Source: Candidatus Magnetocorallium paracelense (lineage in GTDB: Bacteria > Nitrospirota > Thermodesulfovibrionia > Thermodesulfovibrionales > Magnetobacteriaceae). From it: a DNA stretch of 64,000 nucleotides. Positions 52,288-61,538 of this stretch are shown here, one piece after another. The notes beneath the pieces are model-generated. The model did not search any database. It was not told where the DNA came from and saw nothing but the letters and a program-made list of their open reading frames with translations. The stretch lies in assembly GCA_029001845.1 (NCBI GenBank), contig JAREWP010000054.1:1-64000 (forward strand), written 5' to 3'. Each line of letters opens with the position of its first letter. The first letter of the stretch is position 1. Both the position numbers and the translations under genes were made by a program.

Positions 52288-53289
52288 ATGTCGGAAAATA
52301 GAGAGAACTGCGGCTTCTACGGAATCATAGGATATTCCGCAAGAATGAAGACGCTTTACAGGGTAATCGAAAAAGTAGCCGATACGGACAGCACTGTAGT
52401 TATCTACGGAGAGAGCGGAACTGGAAAAGAACTTGTTGCAAAAACAATACACTTAAACAGCAACAGGTGCAGAAACGCCTTTGTACCTCTAAATTGCGGC
52501 GCAGTTCCAAGGGAATTGATAGAATCGGAGCTTTTTGGTCATGAAAAGGGTGCATTTACAGGTGCTGTCAATACAAGAATCGGAAGATTCGAACTGGCCG
52601 GCGGTGGAACCATCCTGCTCGATGAGATAGGGGAACTGGAATTGCCCCTTCAGGTAAAACTCCTGAGAGTGCTCCAGGAGAGAGAATTCGAAAGAGTCGG
52701 GAGCACAAGAACAATAAAAGCCGATGTCAGGGTGTTGGCAGCCACAAACAGAGACCTTGAAAAAGCCATAAAGGACGGAAGCTTTAGAGAAGATCTCTAC
52801 TATCGCCTCAATGTAATACCACTGGTTATCCCGCCCTTAAGAGAAAGAAGAGAAGATGTACCCCTTTTAATAGAGCACTTTATGAATCGCTACTGTAAAA
52901 AACGGGACAGGAAACCTCTTATAATACCAAAGGAAACCATGGACGTTCTGACAGCCTATCCCTGGCCCGGTAATGTAAGAGAACTTGAAAATCTTGTAGA
53001 GAGACTGCTTATACTTAACGACACAGGGACTGTAACGACAGACGAACTTCCCGAAAGATTCCGTTCCAATACACTTTCAAAAGAATTCCCTGTGAACAAT
53101 CTGCCTGATCTTCCGCAAAACGGTGTAAATCTTAGCGCCATGCTTAATGAGATCGAAAAAAATATGATTATACAGGCTTTGGAAAGAGCAGGGGGCGTTA
53201 AAAACAAAGCAGCTGATATCCTTGGGCTCAACAGAACGACTTTATTGGAGAAAATCAAAAAGAAAGGTATCGATATAAAGGAAACATAA
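52288..53289 (+). CDS. sigma-54-dependent activator without sensor domain (PspF-like layout)
   Basis: This is a 333-residue protein. An AAA+ domain fills residues about 10-245, with Walker A GESGTGKE (41-48), the sigma-54 contact loop GAFTGA (88-93), Walker [11 protein letters not shown] and the Arg-finger region [12 protein letters not shown] Fis-type helix-turn-helix closes the chain (about 290-330: [20 protein letters not shown]). There is no receiver, PAS or GAF domain, so activity must be set by a partner protein or by its level, as for PspF. It follows the polyferredoxin gene on the same strand. No ribosome binding site is visible. Confidence 0.92.
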   Translation: MSENRENCGFYGIIGYSARMKTLYRVIEKVADTDSTVVIYGESGTGKELVAKTIHLNSNRCRNAFVPLNCGAVPRELIESELFGHEKGAFTGAVNTRIGRFELAGGGTILLDEIGELELPLQVKLLRVLQEREFERVGSTRTIKADVRVLAATNRDLEKAIKDGSFREDLYYRLNVIPLVIPPLRERREDVPLLIEHFMNRYCKKRDRKPLIIPKETMDVLTAYPWPGNVRELENLVERLLILNDTGTVTTDELPERFRSNTLSKEFPVNNLPDLPQNGVNLSAMLNEIEKNMIIQALERAGGVKNKAADILGLNRTTLLEKIKKKGIDIKET

Positions 53290-53308
53290 CAAACTAATAC
53301 TTACATTT

Positions 53309-53442
53309 CAATACCATAAACATAAGGGGTGAACCACCTTCCGACAGAAGCAGGTCATGTTTGAGAGGGTGCAGCGAAGCGGAACCTTCGAGTTTAGCCG
53401 CTGAAGGCGGAAGGTGCTTTGCTCCTTAAGTTAATGACAGTG
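53309..53442. repeat. 134-bp palindromic MITE, copy 5 (most diverged)
   Basis: The ends are CAATACCATAAACATAAGG and CCTTAAGTTAATGACAGTG. The flanks ACTTACATTT (53299-53308) and ACTTTCATTT (53443-53452) match at nine of ten positions. It lies 18 bases upstream of the ribosome binding site of the zinc-ribbon gene, whose native promoter it may have displaced. Confidence 0.88.
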
Positions 53443-53472
53443 ACTTTCATTTTAAAATCAAGGAGGTTTAGA

Positions 53473-53673
53473 ATGCCTATATACGAATATTTTTGTCAGG
53501 ACTGTGAAAAAAGCTTTGCTCTTTTGCAACAGGTGGGTGCAAATGAGGAAAACACGATTTGTTCGGAGTGCAACTCCAAGAATGTAAAGAAGAAGTTTTC
53601 TACATTTAGTTCCGCCTCATCGTCATCTTCAGGTTTTGCACCTGCCGCCTCACACGGTTCCGGCGGGGCATGA
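53473..53673 (+). CDS. FmdB-type small zinc-ribbon protein
   Basis: The ATG at 53473 follows AGGAGG (53461-53466). The 66-residue product has MPIYEYFCQDCEKSFALLQQ and ICSECNSKNVKKKFSTF, the CxxC...CxxC zinc ribbon of the FmdB/putative regulatory family. A Ser/Gly-rich tail (SSASSSSSGFAP) ends the chain. The family is very common in anaerobes and is of uncertain role; regulation of formamidase was proposed for its namesake. Longer upstream starts lie inside the MITE and are not used. Confidence 0.9.
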   Translation: MPIYEYFCQDCEKSFALLQQVGANEENTICSECNSKNVKKKFSTFSSASSSSSGFAPAASHGSGGA

Positions 53674-53735
53674 GGTGTTTCCTCCTGTTGAGCCGTGAGC
53701 TCATAATCGATTATAAGTTAACAAAAAAATTTTTT

Positions 53736-54117
53736 CGCCGCGGATTTGAGCGGATAAACACCTGTATAAAAATGTAATAATTCACTAATATGTAAAAGGA
53801 TTACAGGATAAAAGTCCATACCCCGGGTTCACTGACTTCAGAACTCAGTAAATTCAGCTAAGACTGAAAAAACAATCGCAAATCAAAAGTACTCAAAAAA
53901 TTATTTTATAACCACGAAAATCACGGGCACGAAGAAATAAGAAAAATAAAAAACTTCGTGAACGACCTGGCCTTCGTGGTTAATTCTTACTTGCGATTGT
54001 TATAGCAAAATTTGGTCAAATTACTAAGTTCCGGACTTATATCCCGAAAATAGATAACCAAAAAGAATGTCTGAATTTTTACATAAAATCAGCGTTTATC
54101 TGCGCAAATCCGCGGCT
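53736..54117. repeat. nested long inverted repeats filling the intergenic region
   Basis: Three nested palindromes are visible. The outer arms are CCGCGGATTTGAGCGGATAA (53738-53757) against TTATCTGCGCAAATCCGCGG (about 54095-54114). The middle arms include GAACTCAGTAA (from about 53841) against its diverged mirror near 54025-54035, and AACAATCGCA (53871-53880) against TGCGATTGTT (53992-54001). The inner arms are AACCACGAA (53910-53918) against TTCGTGGTT (53973-53981). There is no ORF. It looks like successive insertions of small elements, or one large cruciform. Confidence 0.65.
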
Positions 54118-54147
54118 GAACGTTTTATTTCCTAAACAGGTCTGAGT

Positions 54148-55782
54148 ATGCCTAAAAAACTTCTATTGGTAGATGAAAGCATTACCATTCAAAAGGTGGT
54201 TGAACTGGTTTTATCGGAAGAAGATTTCGAGATAATAACCGCTGAAAATGGTGATGACGCCCTTGCAAAACTGGAAGAGACGCCCCCCGATATAATACTT
54301 GCCGATGTCAGCACACCGGGAATAGACGGTTATGAATTGTGTAAAAAGATTAAAGAGGGAGAAACAAAAAATATCCCGGTAATACTCCTTTCCGGTGCCT
54401 TTGAGCGAATAGACGAAGAGAAAGCCAATAAATCCGGAGCCTCGAGCTACATCATCAAACCCTTTGAATCTCAGGAATTACTCAATAAAATAAGCGACGC
54501 CCTGAGCGCCTCTGCGTCAGATGACAAAGACGCAGATAGCGGCAGTGCAAATAATGACGAAGAAAGCGGTTCCGAATCAATCCCGCTTGAAACAAGCGAG
54601 ATATTAGTAGACGAAGATGCAGAAGAGCTCTCATCGGATGACGAAACCTTACTTGAGTGGGAAAGTGCTATGTCTGAGGAGGATGGCGGAGACACCGGTG
54701 CCGAAAGCGCAGACGAGGAGTTTGCCGAACTCGAGTCAACTGAAATGCCAAGTGAAGAAGAAGCGCCGCTCTCTGATGATGAAACCATGCTTGAGTGGGA
54801 AGCCGCTTTTGCCGAACAAAGTGATTCCTCAGAATCCACGCCAAACGACGAGACAGAAATAAACAGCGATTTCGATGCAACAGCCGAGATCATGCAGGAA
54901 TCTCAGGAAGCAGCTACAGATTTGGATATAAGCGAAGAAACAACTGCCGGTGACGATGACGGGCTTCTTAATCAAAGCGAACTCGATCAATTGATGGATT
55001 CCATAAAAGACGACCAAACAATGATCGATGCAGTAGAAGAACAGGGTGAAGACGATGAAGAACAACCCCTGGAATTGGATGCCGATACAATTATAAAAAG
55101 TATGGAAGAGACCGATGAAGAGGAGGCCCTGCTAAAAGAACTTGAAAAGAGTGCTCAAGAGTCGATAGAACCTCCACAGGAAGAGGTCGTTGAACCTCCT
55201 GAGGAAGAAGAGGGGTTTCAGGAAGGGGACTTAACGCAAACACAACAACAGGAGCCTGTCTATGAAAGACCTGTGTATAAACCGCCTCCTGCATTTGAAG
55301 TTCCTCACAGCGGAGAGCCCTTTTTAACGAAAGGGGAACTCCTTTCAATTTTAAACGAGAGCATTAACCAGAGAATATCTGAGCTCCTGTCAGTTATAAA
55401 CGATGATAAGATTACGGAACTATTGAAAGATGCAATACACGATTTAACGGAAACCACATTTCTGGAAATCAAAGATGACTTTAAAAAGATAGTAAACGAA
55501 GCGATAGACAGAAAAATTAACGAAACGATCAATTCTATTAATCTTGAAGAGATTTTAAAGCAGGTGATATCGTCTACAATCAGGGGGATATACGACAACC
55601 TTGCTAAGGAATCCTTTTCCATAACACAAGAGACAATAGATCGAACTCTTAAAAGTATCCTGGAGGATAAGATATCCTCTGTCAATTCCGATACAGAGAA
55701 GGCTATATGGGAAACGGTGCCCGATATAGCGGAGAGATTAATCAAAGAGGAGATCGAGCAAATAAAGTCGGAGTATATGTAA
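54148..55782 (+). CDS. response regulator with long acidic linker and helical output region
   Basis: This is a 544-residue protein. Residues 1-120 form a receiver domain with the acidic pair in LLLVDES, phospho-acceptor Asp about residue 53 (IILADVSTPGIDGYELC), LLSG and the Lys in IIKPF. A very acidic linker (about 125-390) contains two similar units, SDDETLLEWESAM (about 163) and SDDETMLEWEAAF (about 209), and a Pro-rich end. The C-terminus (about 395-544) is a series of amphipathic helices ending AIWETVPDIAERLIKEEIEQ. I have seen this combination upstream of valS in delta-proteobacteria-like genomes; from memory it may act in polarity or motility. There is no DNA-binding domain. It lies 65 bases before valS. 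Confidence 0.82.
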   Translation: MPKKLLLVDESITIQKVVELVLSEEDFEIITAENGDDALAKLEETPPDIILADVSTPGIDGYELCKKIKEGETKNIPVILLSGAFERIDEEKANKSGASSYIIKPFESQELLNKISDALSASASDDKDADSGSANNDEESGSESIPLETSEILVDEDAEELSSDDETLLEWESAMSEEDGGDTGAESADEEFAELESTEMPSEEEAPLSDDETMLEWEAAFAEQSDSSESTPNDETEINSDFDATAEIMQESQEAATDLDISEETTAGDDDGLLNQSELDQLMDSIKDDQTMIDAVEEQGEDDEEQPLELDADTIIKSMEETDEEEALLKELEKSAQESIEPPQEEVVEPPEEEEGFQEGDLTQTQQQEPVYERPVYKPPPAFEVPHSGEPFLTKGELLSILNESINQRISELLSVINDDKITELLKDAIHDLTETTFLEIKDDFKKIVNEAIDRKINETINSINLEEILKQVISSTIRGIYDNLAKESFSITQETIDRTLKSILEDKISSVNSDTEKAIWETVPDIAERLIKEEIEQIKSEYM

Positions 55783-55847
55783 CCGAAATTGTTTCTTATT
55801 TGAAATTTTACTAAAATCTATACTCACTAAGTGGAGATTAACGGACA

Positions 55848-58694
55848 ATGAAGCAATTACCGAAATTTTTCGAGCCCCATAAGGTTGAAAAGACAAGATA
55901 TGAATATTGGCTTGAAAACGACTTTTTCAAACCTTCCGGGGACAATAATAAAGAACCCTATTCTATTGTAATACCACCGCCTAATGTAACGGGCTCCCTC
56001 CATATGGGGCATGCATTAAATGTAACGCTTCAGGATATCCTGTCCAGATGGAAGCGCATGACCAATCACAAGGTGTTATGGGTGCCCGGAACCGATCATG
56101 CCGGCATAGCCACTCAAAATGTTGTGGAAAAAGATATTGCAAAGGAAAAAATCGACAGGCACAGCCTTGGAAGGGATAAATTTATTCAAAGAGTGTGGAA
56201 ATGGAAAGAGGAATATGGCGGGCGCATAACCAATCAACTCAGGAGACTGGGAGTATCCTGTGACTGGACAATGGAGAGATTTACCCTTGACGAAGGGTTG
56301 TCACTGGCTGTTAAAGAGGTTTTTGTACGACTTTTCAAAGAGGGACTGATCTATCGTTCATCAAGGCTCATTAACTGGTGTCCGAGATGTCATACAGCGC
56401 TATCCGATCTTGAAGTGGAGCATGAAGAGGCCGAGGGTTCTCTGACATATATAAAATATCCCGTAGTCGGAGAAGATGGTCATATCGTAGTGGCTACGAC
56501 CAGACCGGAGACATTACTCGGCGACACGGCGGTGGCAGTGAATCCGGTCGACGAAAGATACGCCGCGATGATAGGAAAGGAGGTCTCTCTGCCCTTGACT
56601 GACAGAACCATACCGATTATTGCAGACAGCGAAGTAGATTCCGAATTCGGTACCGGAGCAGTCAAGGTAACCCCTTCCCACGACTTTAACGATGAAGCCA
56701 TAGCAAAAAGACAATCTCCTCACCTCGCTTTCATTACCGTTATTGGGGATGACGGCGTCATGACTGACAGAGCAGGCGAGAATTATGCGGGCCTTGACAG
56801 GTATGAATGCAGAAAAAAGGTGCTTGCCGACCTTAGAGAGGGGGAATCGATTGTAAAACTGGAAGCTCATCAACACTCATTAGGTCACTGCTACAGGTGT
56901 AATACAATTATAGAACCTCTGCCTACAATCCAATGGTATGTACGAATGAAGGATATGGCCGTCGAAGCGGTAGAGGCAGTTAAGACAGGCCGCATCAGGA
57001 TAATGCCTGACGCCTGGTACAACAGCTACTATTCATGGATGAAAAACATCAAAGACTGGTGTATCTCCAGGCAAATATGGTGGGGACACAGAATCCCGGT
57101 CTGGTACTGCACGCACTGTAAGGGAGAAGACGGAGTCTCACAGGGCGCAAAAATCCATATTAAATTGTCTGCTCCACATAACGGCTTACAAGAGGGAACG
57201 TATAATGAATTGAGAGACGGAGGTATCGATCACGACAATATAGTAAACAACTCAAAACAAACCCGTGTCGATATTGATACAACCCCCATATGCGAGAAGG
57301 TCGACGTAAAGGAGTGCCCGCGCTGCGGCGGTTCCGATCTTATCAGAGACCCCGATGTTCTGGATACGTGGTTTTCCTCTTCCCTGTGGCCTTTCTCTAC
57401 CCTGGGGTGGCCGGAGTCCACTGAAAAGCTAAAAACTTTTTATCCCACAAGCGTATTGATCACTGCCTTTGACATACTATTTTTCTGGGTCGCCAGAATG
57501 ATTATGATGGGACTTAAGGTAATGAACGAAGTTCCATTTAGAGACGTCTATATTCACGCCATCGTACGAGACTCAAAGGGTCAGAAGATGAGTAAATCCA
57601 AAGGAAATGTAGTGGATCCTTTGATAATGATTGACAAATACGGCACTGACGCCTTCCGATTCACCTTGGCTGTCTTTGCAGTACAGGGCAGGGATATACG
57701 GTTTTCTGAAGAACGAATCGAGGGGTACAGACATTTCATAAACAAACTGTGGAATGCTGCAAGGTTCATTCAAATGTTTATGGAAGCGGAAGCGGTTACG
57801 AACTCCACCGGTAACGGAGCTTTAAATCCGCCTGATAAATGGATATTGAGCAGGCTGAATTCGGTTTCAGTCGATGTGAACGCTGCACTTGCCGATTACC
57901 GGTTCAACGATGCAGCCAACAGCATATATCAATTTGTCTGGCACGAGCTTTGCGACTGGTATATAGAATTATCCAAAACATCGTTAAAGAGAGATGAAAC
58001 CGACGATAAGCAGCTGTCGAGGAACCCGAAAGCGGCAATAGAGACACTTTTGAAAGTTCTCGATTATTCATTAAGACTACTTCACCCCTTCATGCCTTTT
58101 ATTACGGAAGAAATATGGTGCGCCATGCCCTATGAAGGCGACAGCATCTCACGCAAAGAGTATCCCTATTTCCCCGAATCCGAACAGAAGGAAGGGGAAA
58201 AGGATATGCAGTATATTATAGATGCTGTCAGCGGCATTAGAAATATTAGAGGCGAATTGAACATCTCGCCTTCAAAAGTATTAAAAGCGTCGATAAAGAC
58301 CTTTTCCCTGGAGGCCACCAGAACGATAGCCGACAATAAAGATTATATAATGAATCTGGCAAGGCTGGAGTCTCTTGAAATCGGTGAAACTATCAAGAAG
58401 ACAGGGGCTTCGGCTACCTCTGTTAAGAGCGAGATGGAGATTTATGTGCCCTTGAGCGGACTCTTAAACGTCGGTTCCGAGATCGAAAGGCTCGAAAAGG
58501 AGTTGAGTAAAATCGCGGACTCCATTAAAATACTTGACAGAAAATTATTTAACGAAGATTTTTTAAACAGAGCACCGAAAAAAGTTATAGATAAGGAGAA
58601 ATTTAAATACGAAGAGTTGACTGTCAAAAAGGAACGTATCATGAATAATATCATTAAAATGAGGGAGCTCGATGAAGAATCCAGGAGTAACTGA
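55848..58694 (+). CDS. valS: valyl-tRNA synthetase
   Basis: This 948-residue class I synthetase charges tRNA-Val. The HIGH motif is HMGH (residues about 52-55, in PPPNVTGSLHMGHAL) and KMSKS is present near 579 (GQKMSKSKGN). The editing domain (about 200-340, with TTRPETLLGDTAV) and the zinc-type cysteines (INWCPRCHTALSDLEVE; YCTHCKG; CPRCGGSDL) are complete. The C-terminal coiled coil (IERLEKELSKIADSIKILD) that grips the tRNA is present. A segment around 445-490 (QGAKIHIKLSAPHNGLQEGT) looks like a small lineage-specific insertion. It overlaps nadC by 23 bases. Confidence 0.97.
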   Translation: MKQLPKFFEPHKVEKTRYEYWLENDFFKPSGDNNKEPYSIVIPPPNVTGSLHMGHALNVTLQDILSRWKRMTNHKVLWVPGTDHAGIATQNVVEKDIAKEKIDRHSLGRDKFIQRVWKWKEEYGGRITNQLRRLGVSCDWTMERFTLDEGLSLAVKEVFVRLFKEGLIYRSSRLINWCPRCHTALSDLEVEHEEAEGSLTYIKYPVVGEDGHIVVATTRPETLLGDTAVAVNPVDERYAAMIGKEVSLPLTDRTIPIIADSEVDSEFGTGAVKVTPSHDFNDEAIAKRQSPHLAFITVIGDDGVMTDRAGENYAGLDRYECRKKVLADLREGESIVKLEAHQHSLGHCYRCNTIIEPLPTIQWYVRMKDMAVEAVEAVKTGRIRIMPDAWYNSYYSWMKNIKDWCISRQIWWGHRIPVWYCTHCKGEDGVSQGAKIHIKLSAPHNGLQEGTYNELRDGGIDHDNIVNNSKQTRVDIDTTPICEKVDVKECPRCGGSDLIRDPDVLDTWFSSSLWPFSTLGWPESTEKLKTFYPTSVLITAFDILFFWVARMIMMGLKVMNEVPFRDVYIHAIVRDSKGQKMSKSKGNVVDPLIMIDKYGTDAFRFTLAVFAVQGRDIRFSEERIEGYRHFINKLWNAARFIQMFMEAEAVTNSTGNGALNPPDKWILSRLNSVSVDVNAALADYRFNDAANSIYQFVWHELCDWYIELSKTSLKRDETDDKQLSRNPKAAIETLLKVLDYSLRLLHPFMPFITEEIWCAMPYEGDSISRKEYPYFPESEQKEGEKDMQYIIDAVSGIRNIRGELNISPSKVLKASIKTFSLEATRTIADNKDYIMNLARLESLEIGETIKKTGASATSVKSEMEIYVPLSGLLNVGSEIERLEKELSKIADSIKILDRKLFNEDFLNRAPKKVIDKEKFKYEELTVKKERIMNNIIKMRELDEESRSN

Positions 58695-59508
58695 TTTTCT
58701 GAAGCGCTCTCTTGATGAAGATATTGGCGTCGGCGATATAACGACGCTTCTGACTGTGAACCAATCTACGGAGTCCAGGGCAAAGGTTTTCTCTAAAGTG
58801 GATATGATTATTGCTGGAATGCCATTCTTCTCTGAAGTATTTAAAATTTATGACCCCTCTCTTTCTGTCAAAGCATGTAAGTCAGAGGGACAAAGAATTG
58901 AAAAGGGAGAGACCATTGCCACTGTCTCCGGCAAATCGGCTTCCATTCTCTCATGCGAAAGGGTGTCTCTGAATATCCTGCAAAGACTTTCCGGAATCGC
59001 CACCTTGACAAATCGCTTTGTAGAAGCGGTAAAACCTTTTCCCGTTAAAATAACGGATACGAGAAAGACGACGCCCGGCATGAGATATCTTGAAAAATAC
59101 GCAGTCAGAGCAGGGGGCGGCGACAATCACAGGTTTGGCCTGTATGACGGTATTTTAATTAAAGAAAACCACATAAAAGCATCGGGAGGCATTAAGGAGG
59201 CGATAAGGAGAGCAAAGAAGGGAGGACATCATCTCCTGAAAATCGAGATCGAGGTAACTACGATCAACGAATTAAAAGAGGCGCTCAAAGAAGATGCAGA
59301 TGTAATTATGCTCGATAATATGTCAGGACAGGAAATTTCCGAAGCAGTAAGTATCACAAGAGAACAAAAAAAAGTACTCCTCGAAGTATCAGGTGGCGTA
59401 AACCTGAAAAATGTAAGATCTCTTGCCGAAAGAGGAGTCGATATTATATCCATTGGTGCTTTAACCCACTCCGCGCCTGCAGTGGATATCAGTATGATCA
59501 TAGAGTAA
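58672..59508 (+). CDS. nadC: nicotinate-nucleotide pyrophosphorylase (quinolinate phosphoribosyltransferase)
   Basis: This 278-residue enzyme converts quinolinate and PRPP to nicotinate mononucleotide in NAD synthesis. Family motifs are present in order: LDEDIGVGDITT (about 14-25), LNILQRLSGIATLTNRFVEA, ITDTRKTTPGMRYLEKYAVR, GGGDNHRFGLYDGILIKENH, and the C-terminal ADVIMLDNM and VSGGVNL boxes. The start lies inside the end of valS (23-base overlap), giving translational coupling. The length is normal. nadA and nadB are not in the window. Confidence 0.95.
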   Translation: MKNPGVTDFLKRSLDEDIGVGDITTLLTVNQSTESRAKVFSKVDMIIAGMPFFSEVFKIYDPSLSVKACKSEGQRIEKGETIATVSGKSASILSCERVSLNILQRLSGIATLTNRFVEAVKPFPVKITDTRKTTPGMRYLEKYAVRAGGGDNHRFGLYDGILIKENHIKASGGIKEAIRRAKKGGHHLLKIEIEVTTINELKEALKEDADVIMLDNMSGQEISEAVSITREQKKVLLEVSGGVNLKNVRSLAERGVDIISIGALTHSAPAVDISMIIE

Positions 59509-59596
59509 ATGTCCATGAACCTCAAGATTGCCACAAATCATATAAAGCTTGTTGCAAATAGTTATCGAGACAAATAAGCCACACAGAAAGAATCAC

Positions 59597-61450
59597 TTGA
59601 AAAAAACCAAACCGAAACCACCATACAATACACAAACGCCTACACTTGTAGTTCTGCTTCTTCTCCTTTTAACCGGCGCCGTATACTTCCAGGTTAAGGA
59701 TTTTGAATTTCTAAACTGGGACGATAATCAATTCGTCACGGAAAACACCATAATACATAAGGGCCTTACAATTAAGGGAATCCAATGGGCCTTTACAGCC
59801 ACACTGTCCACGCTCTGGCATCCCCTGGCGTGGATTTCTCACATGCTTGACTGCGCATTATACGGACTGAATCCTTCAGGCCATCATATGACAAATCTGT
59901 TATTTCATCTGACGAATACAACCCTGCTCTTTTATACACTTCTAAGAATGACCGGTGTTCTGTGGCGAAGCGCCTTTGTTGCCTCTCTCTTCGCCCTCCA
60001 TCCTCTGCATGTGGAGTCCGTCGCCTGGATTGCCGAGAGAAAAGACGTACTCAGTTCCTTCTTCTGGATCCTTACAATGCTCCTCTATGTCAGATATGTT
60101 GAAAAACCGGATGCCCGGAGATATCTCCTTGTGTTGTTAACAGTAACGCTTGGGCTTTTGTCGAAACCAATGGTCGTAACCCTGCCCTTTGCTCTTCTGC
60201 TTCTCGATTACTGGCCCCTTGGCAGGATTGTGTTCAATGGAGATAAATCTGACAGGGGAAAAAGTGTAATCCCGGAAATAAAACGTCTTATCGTGGAAAA
60301 AATCCCCTTCTTTTTACTCTCCGCCGCTGTCAGTATCTCGATATTTCTGATTGTCAGGGAATCAGGTCAATTGTACACAGCCGAGACCGCCCCCTTTGAC
60401 CGTCGGATCGGCTATGCCTTTATTTCCTATATGACCTATCTATATAAAACGGTACTGCCGGTGAACCTGGCAGTGTATTACCCCTTTCCCGCATCCCTGC
60501 CGATCTGGCAGGTTGTCGGCTCAGTTTTGTTCATTACCTTTCTGTCGTTTCTGTTTTTGAAGCTGTACAAAAAATCTCCCTATCTGATAACAGGATGGTT
60601 ATGGTACCTCGGAACTCTTGTTCCTGTTATTGGAATCGTAAAAGCAGGCCACCACACGATGAACGATCGTTATACATATATACCTCTGATCGGCATATTC
60701 ATAATCATCGCCTGGGGCGTACCGGAGTTTTTATCCAACCAACATCGAAAGGCGGCGATACAAAGAGCTTTTGCAATCATGGCAGTAACAGCCTGCATAA
60801 TATTAACCTGGCTGCAATTAAAGCACTGGAAGGACAGTGTAAGTCTCTTTACCCATACAGTAAATGCAACGAAAAACAATGCGATGGCCCATAATCAACT
60901 TGGAATGGCTTTAACAGAGAGGGGCAGAGAAATGGAGGCGGAATCTCACTTTCAAAAGGCTGTAGATGCAAATCCGAAATATTGGCGCGCCTATAACAAT
61001 CTGGGTATTGCCATGGAAAAAAGAGGAGAAACAAACAAGGCCATTGATCAATATTCCATTGCTCTTCGATTGAAACCCGATTCATGGGAGGTACTGAATA
61101 ATAAAGGAACAGCCCTCATGGCGACAGGAAAACAGGAAGAAGCATTAACCCTTCTCACCAGGGCGTTACAGATCAAACCCGACTATGTGAAGGCCCGGGT
61201 TGGCATAGGTTCCGTACTGGCCATGACAGGGAGAATGGATGAAGCGGCCTATCACTGGATGGAGGCGGTTCGACTCGATCCAAACGATGCAAAGGCGCAC
61301 AGTAACCTGGGAATCTATATGGCGTCAAAAGGCGAATTGGATAGTGCGGAACACCATTTTCGAGAAGCCATACGGATTATGCCCGGTTTTACGGAAGCCG
61401 GGAAAAATCTGGAAATTTTGCTTAAAGAGAAAGAATCTCGCATCAGGTGA
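59597..61450 (+). CDS. TMTC/DUF1736-like membrane protein with TPR repeats
   Basis: From a TTG at 59597 (a TTG at 59549 is also possible; no ATG is in frame) the product has 617 residues. About ten to eleven helices are followed by five or six tetratricopeptide repeats (about 425-610: NAMAHNQLGMALTERGREME; ITNKAIDQYSIALRLKPDSW-type units). The first loop has the acidic motif LNWDDNQFV, then HPLAWISHMLDCALYGLNPS and the strongly conserved FALHPLHVESVAWIAERKDV. These mark bacterial relatives of O-mannosyltransferase TMTC proteins. The protein at 48454-50136 is a shorter relative. The acceptor is unknown. Confidence 0.85.
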   Translation: MKKTKPKPPYNTQTPTLVVLLLLLLTGAVYFQVKDFEFLNWDDNQFVTENTIIHKGLTIKGIQWAFTATLSTLWHPLAWISHMLDCALYGLNPSGHHMTNLLFHLTNTTLLFYTLLRMTGVLWRSAFVASLFALHPLHVESVAWIAERKDVLSSFFWILTMLLYVRYVEKPDARRYLLVLLTVTLGLLSKPMVVTLPFALLLLDYWPLGRIVFNGDKSDRGKSVIPEIKRLIVEKIPFFLLSAAVSISIFLIVRESGQLYTAETAPFDRRIGYAFISYMTYLYKTVLPVNLAVYYPFPASLPIWQVVGSVLFITFLSFLFLKLYKKSPYLITGWLWYLGTLVPVIGIVKAGHHTMNDRYTYIPLIGIFIIIAWGVPEFLSNQHRKAAIQRAFAIMAVTACIILTWLQLKHWKDSVSLFTHTVNATKNNAMAHNQLGMALTERGREMEAESHFQKAVDANPKYWRAYNNLGIAMEKRGETNKAIDQYSIALRLKPDSWEVLNNKGTALMATGKQEEALTLLTRALQIKPDYVKARVGIGSVLAMTGRMDEAAYHWMEAVRLDPNDAKAHSNLGIYMASKGELDSAEHHFREAIRIMPGFTEAGKNLEILLKEKESRIR

Positions 61451-61538
61451 AATAAAAAATCCGATATAGTCTGCCCGAAGGGCGTTAACTTGTGAATTTG
61501 AGCAACGATAGATTGTTATCCGTTAATAGGTGTTGGAT

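Noticed and set aside
54471-54893. 140-codon Ser-rich ORF antisense to the response regulator
   Set aside because: It is the mirror of the acidic Glu/Asp/Ser-rich linker, whose composition keeps the opposite frame open.
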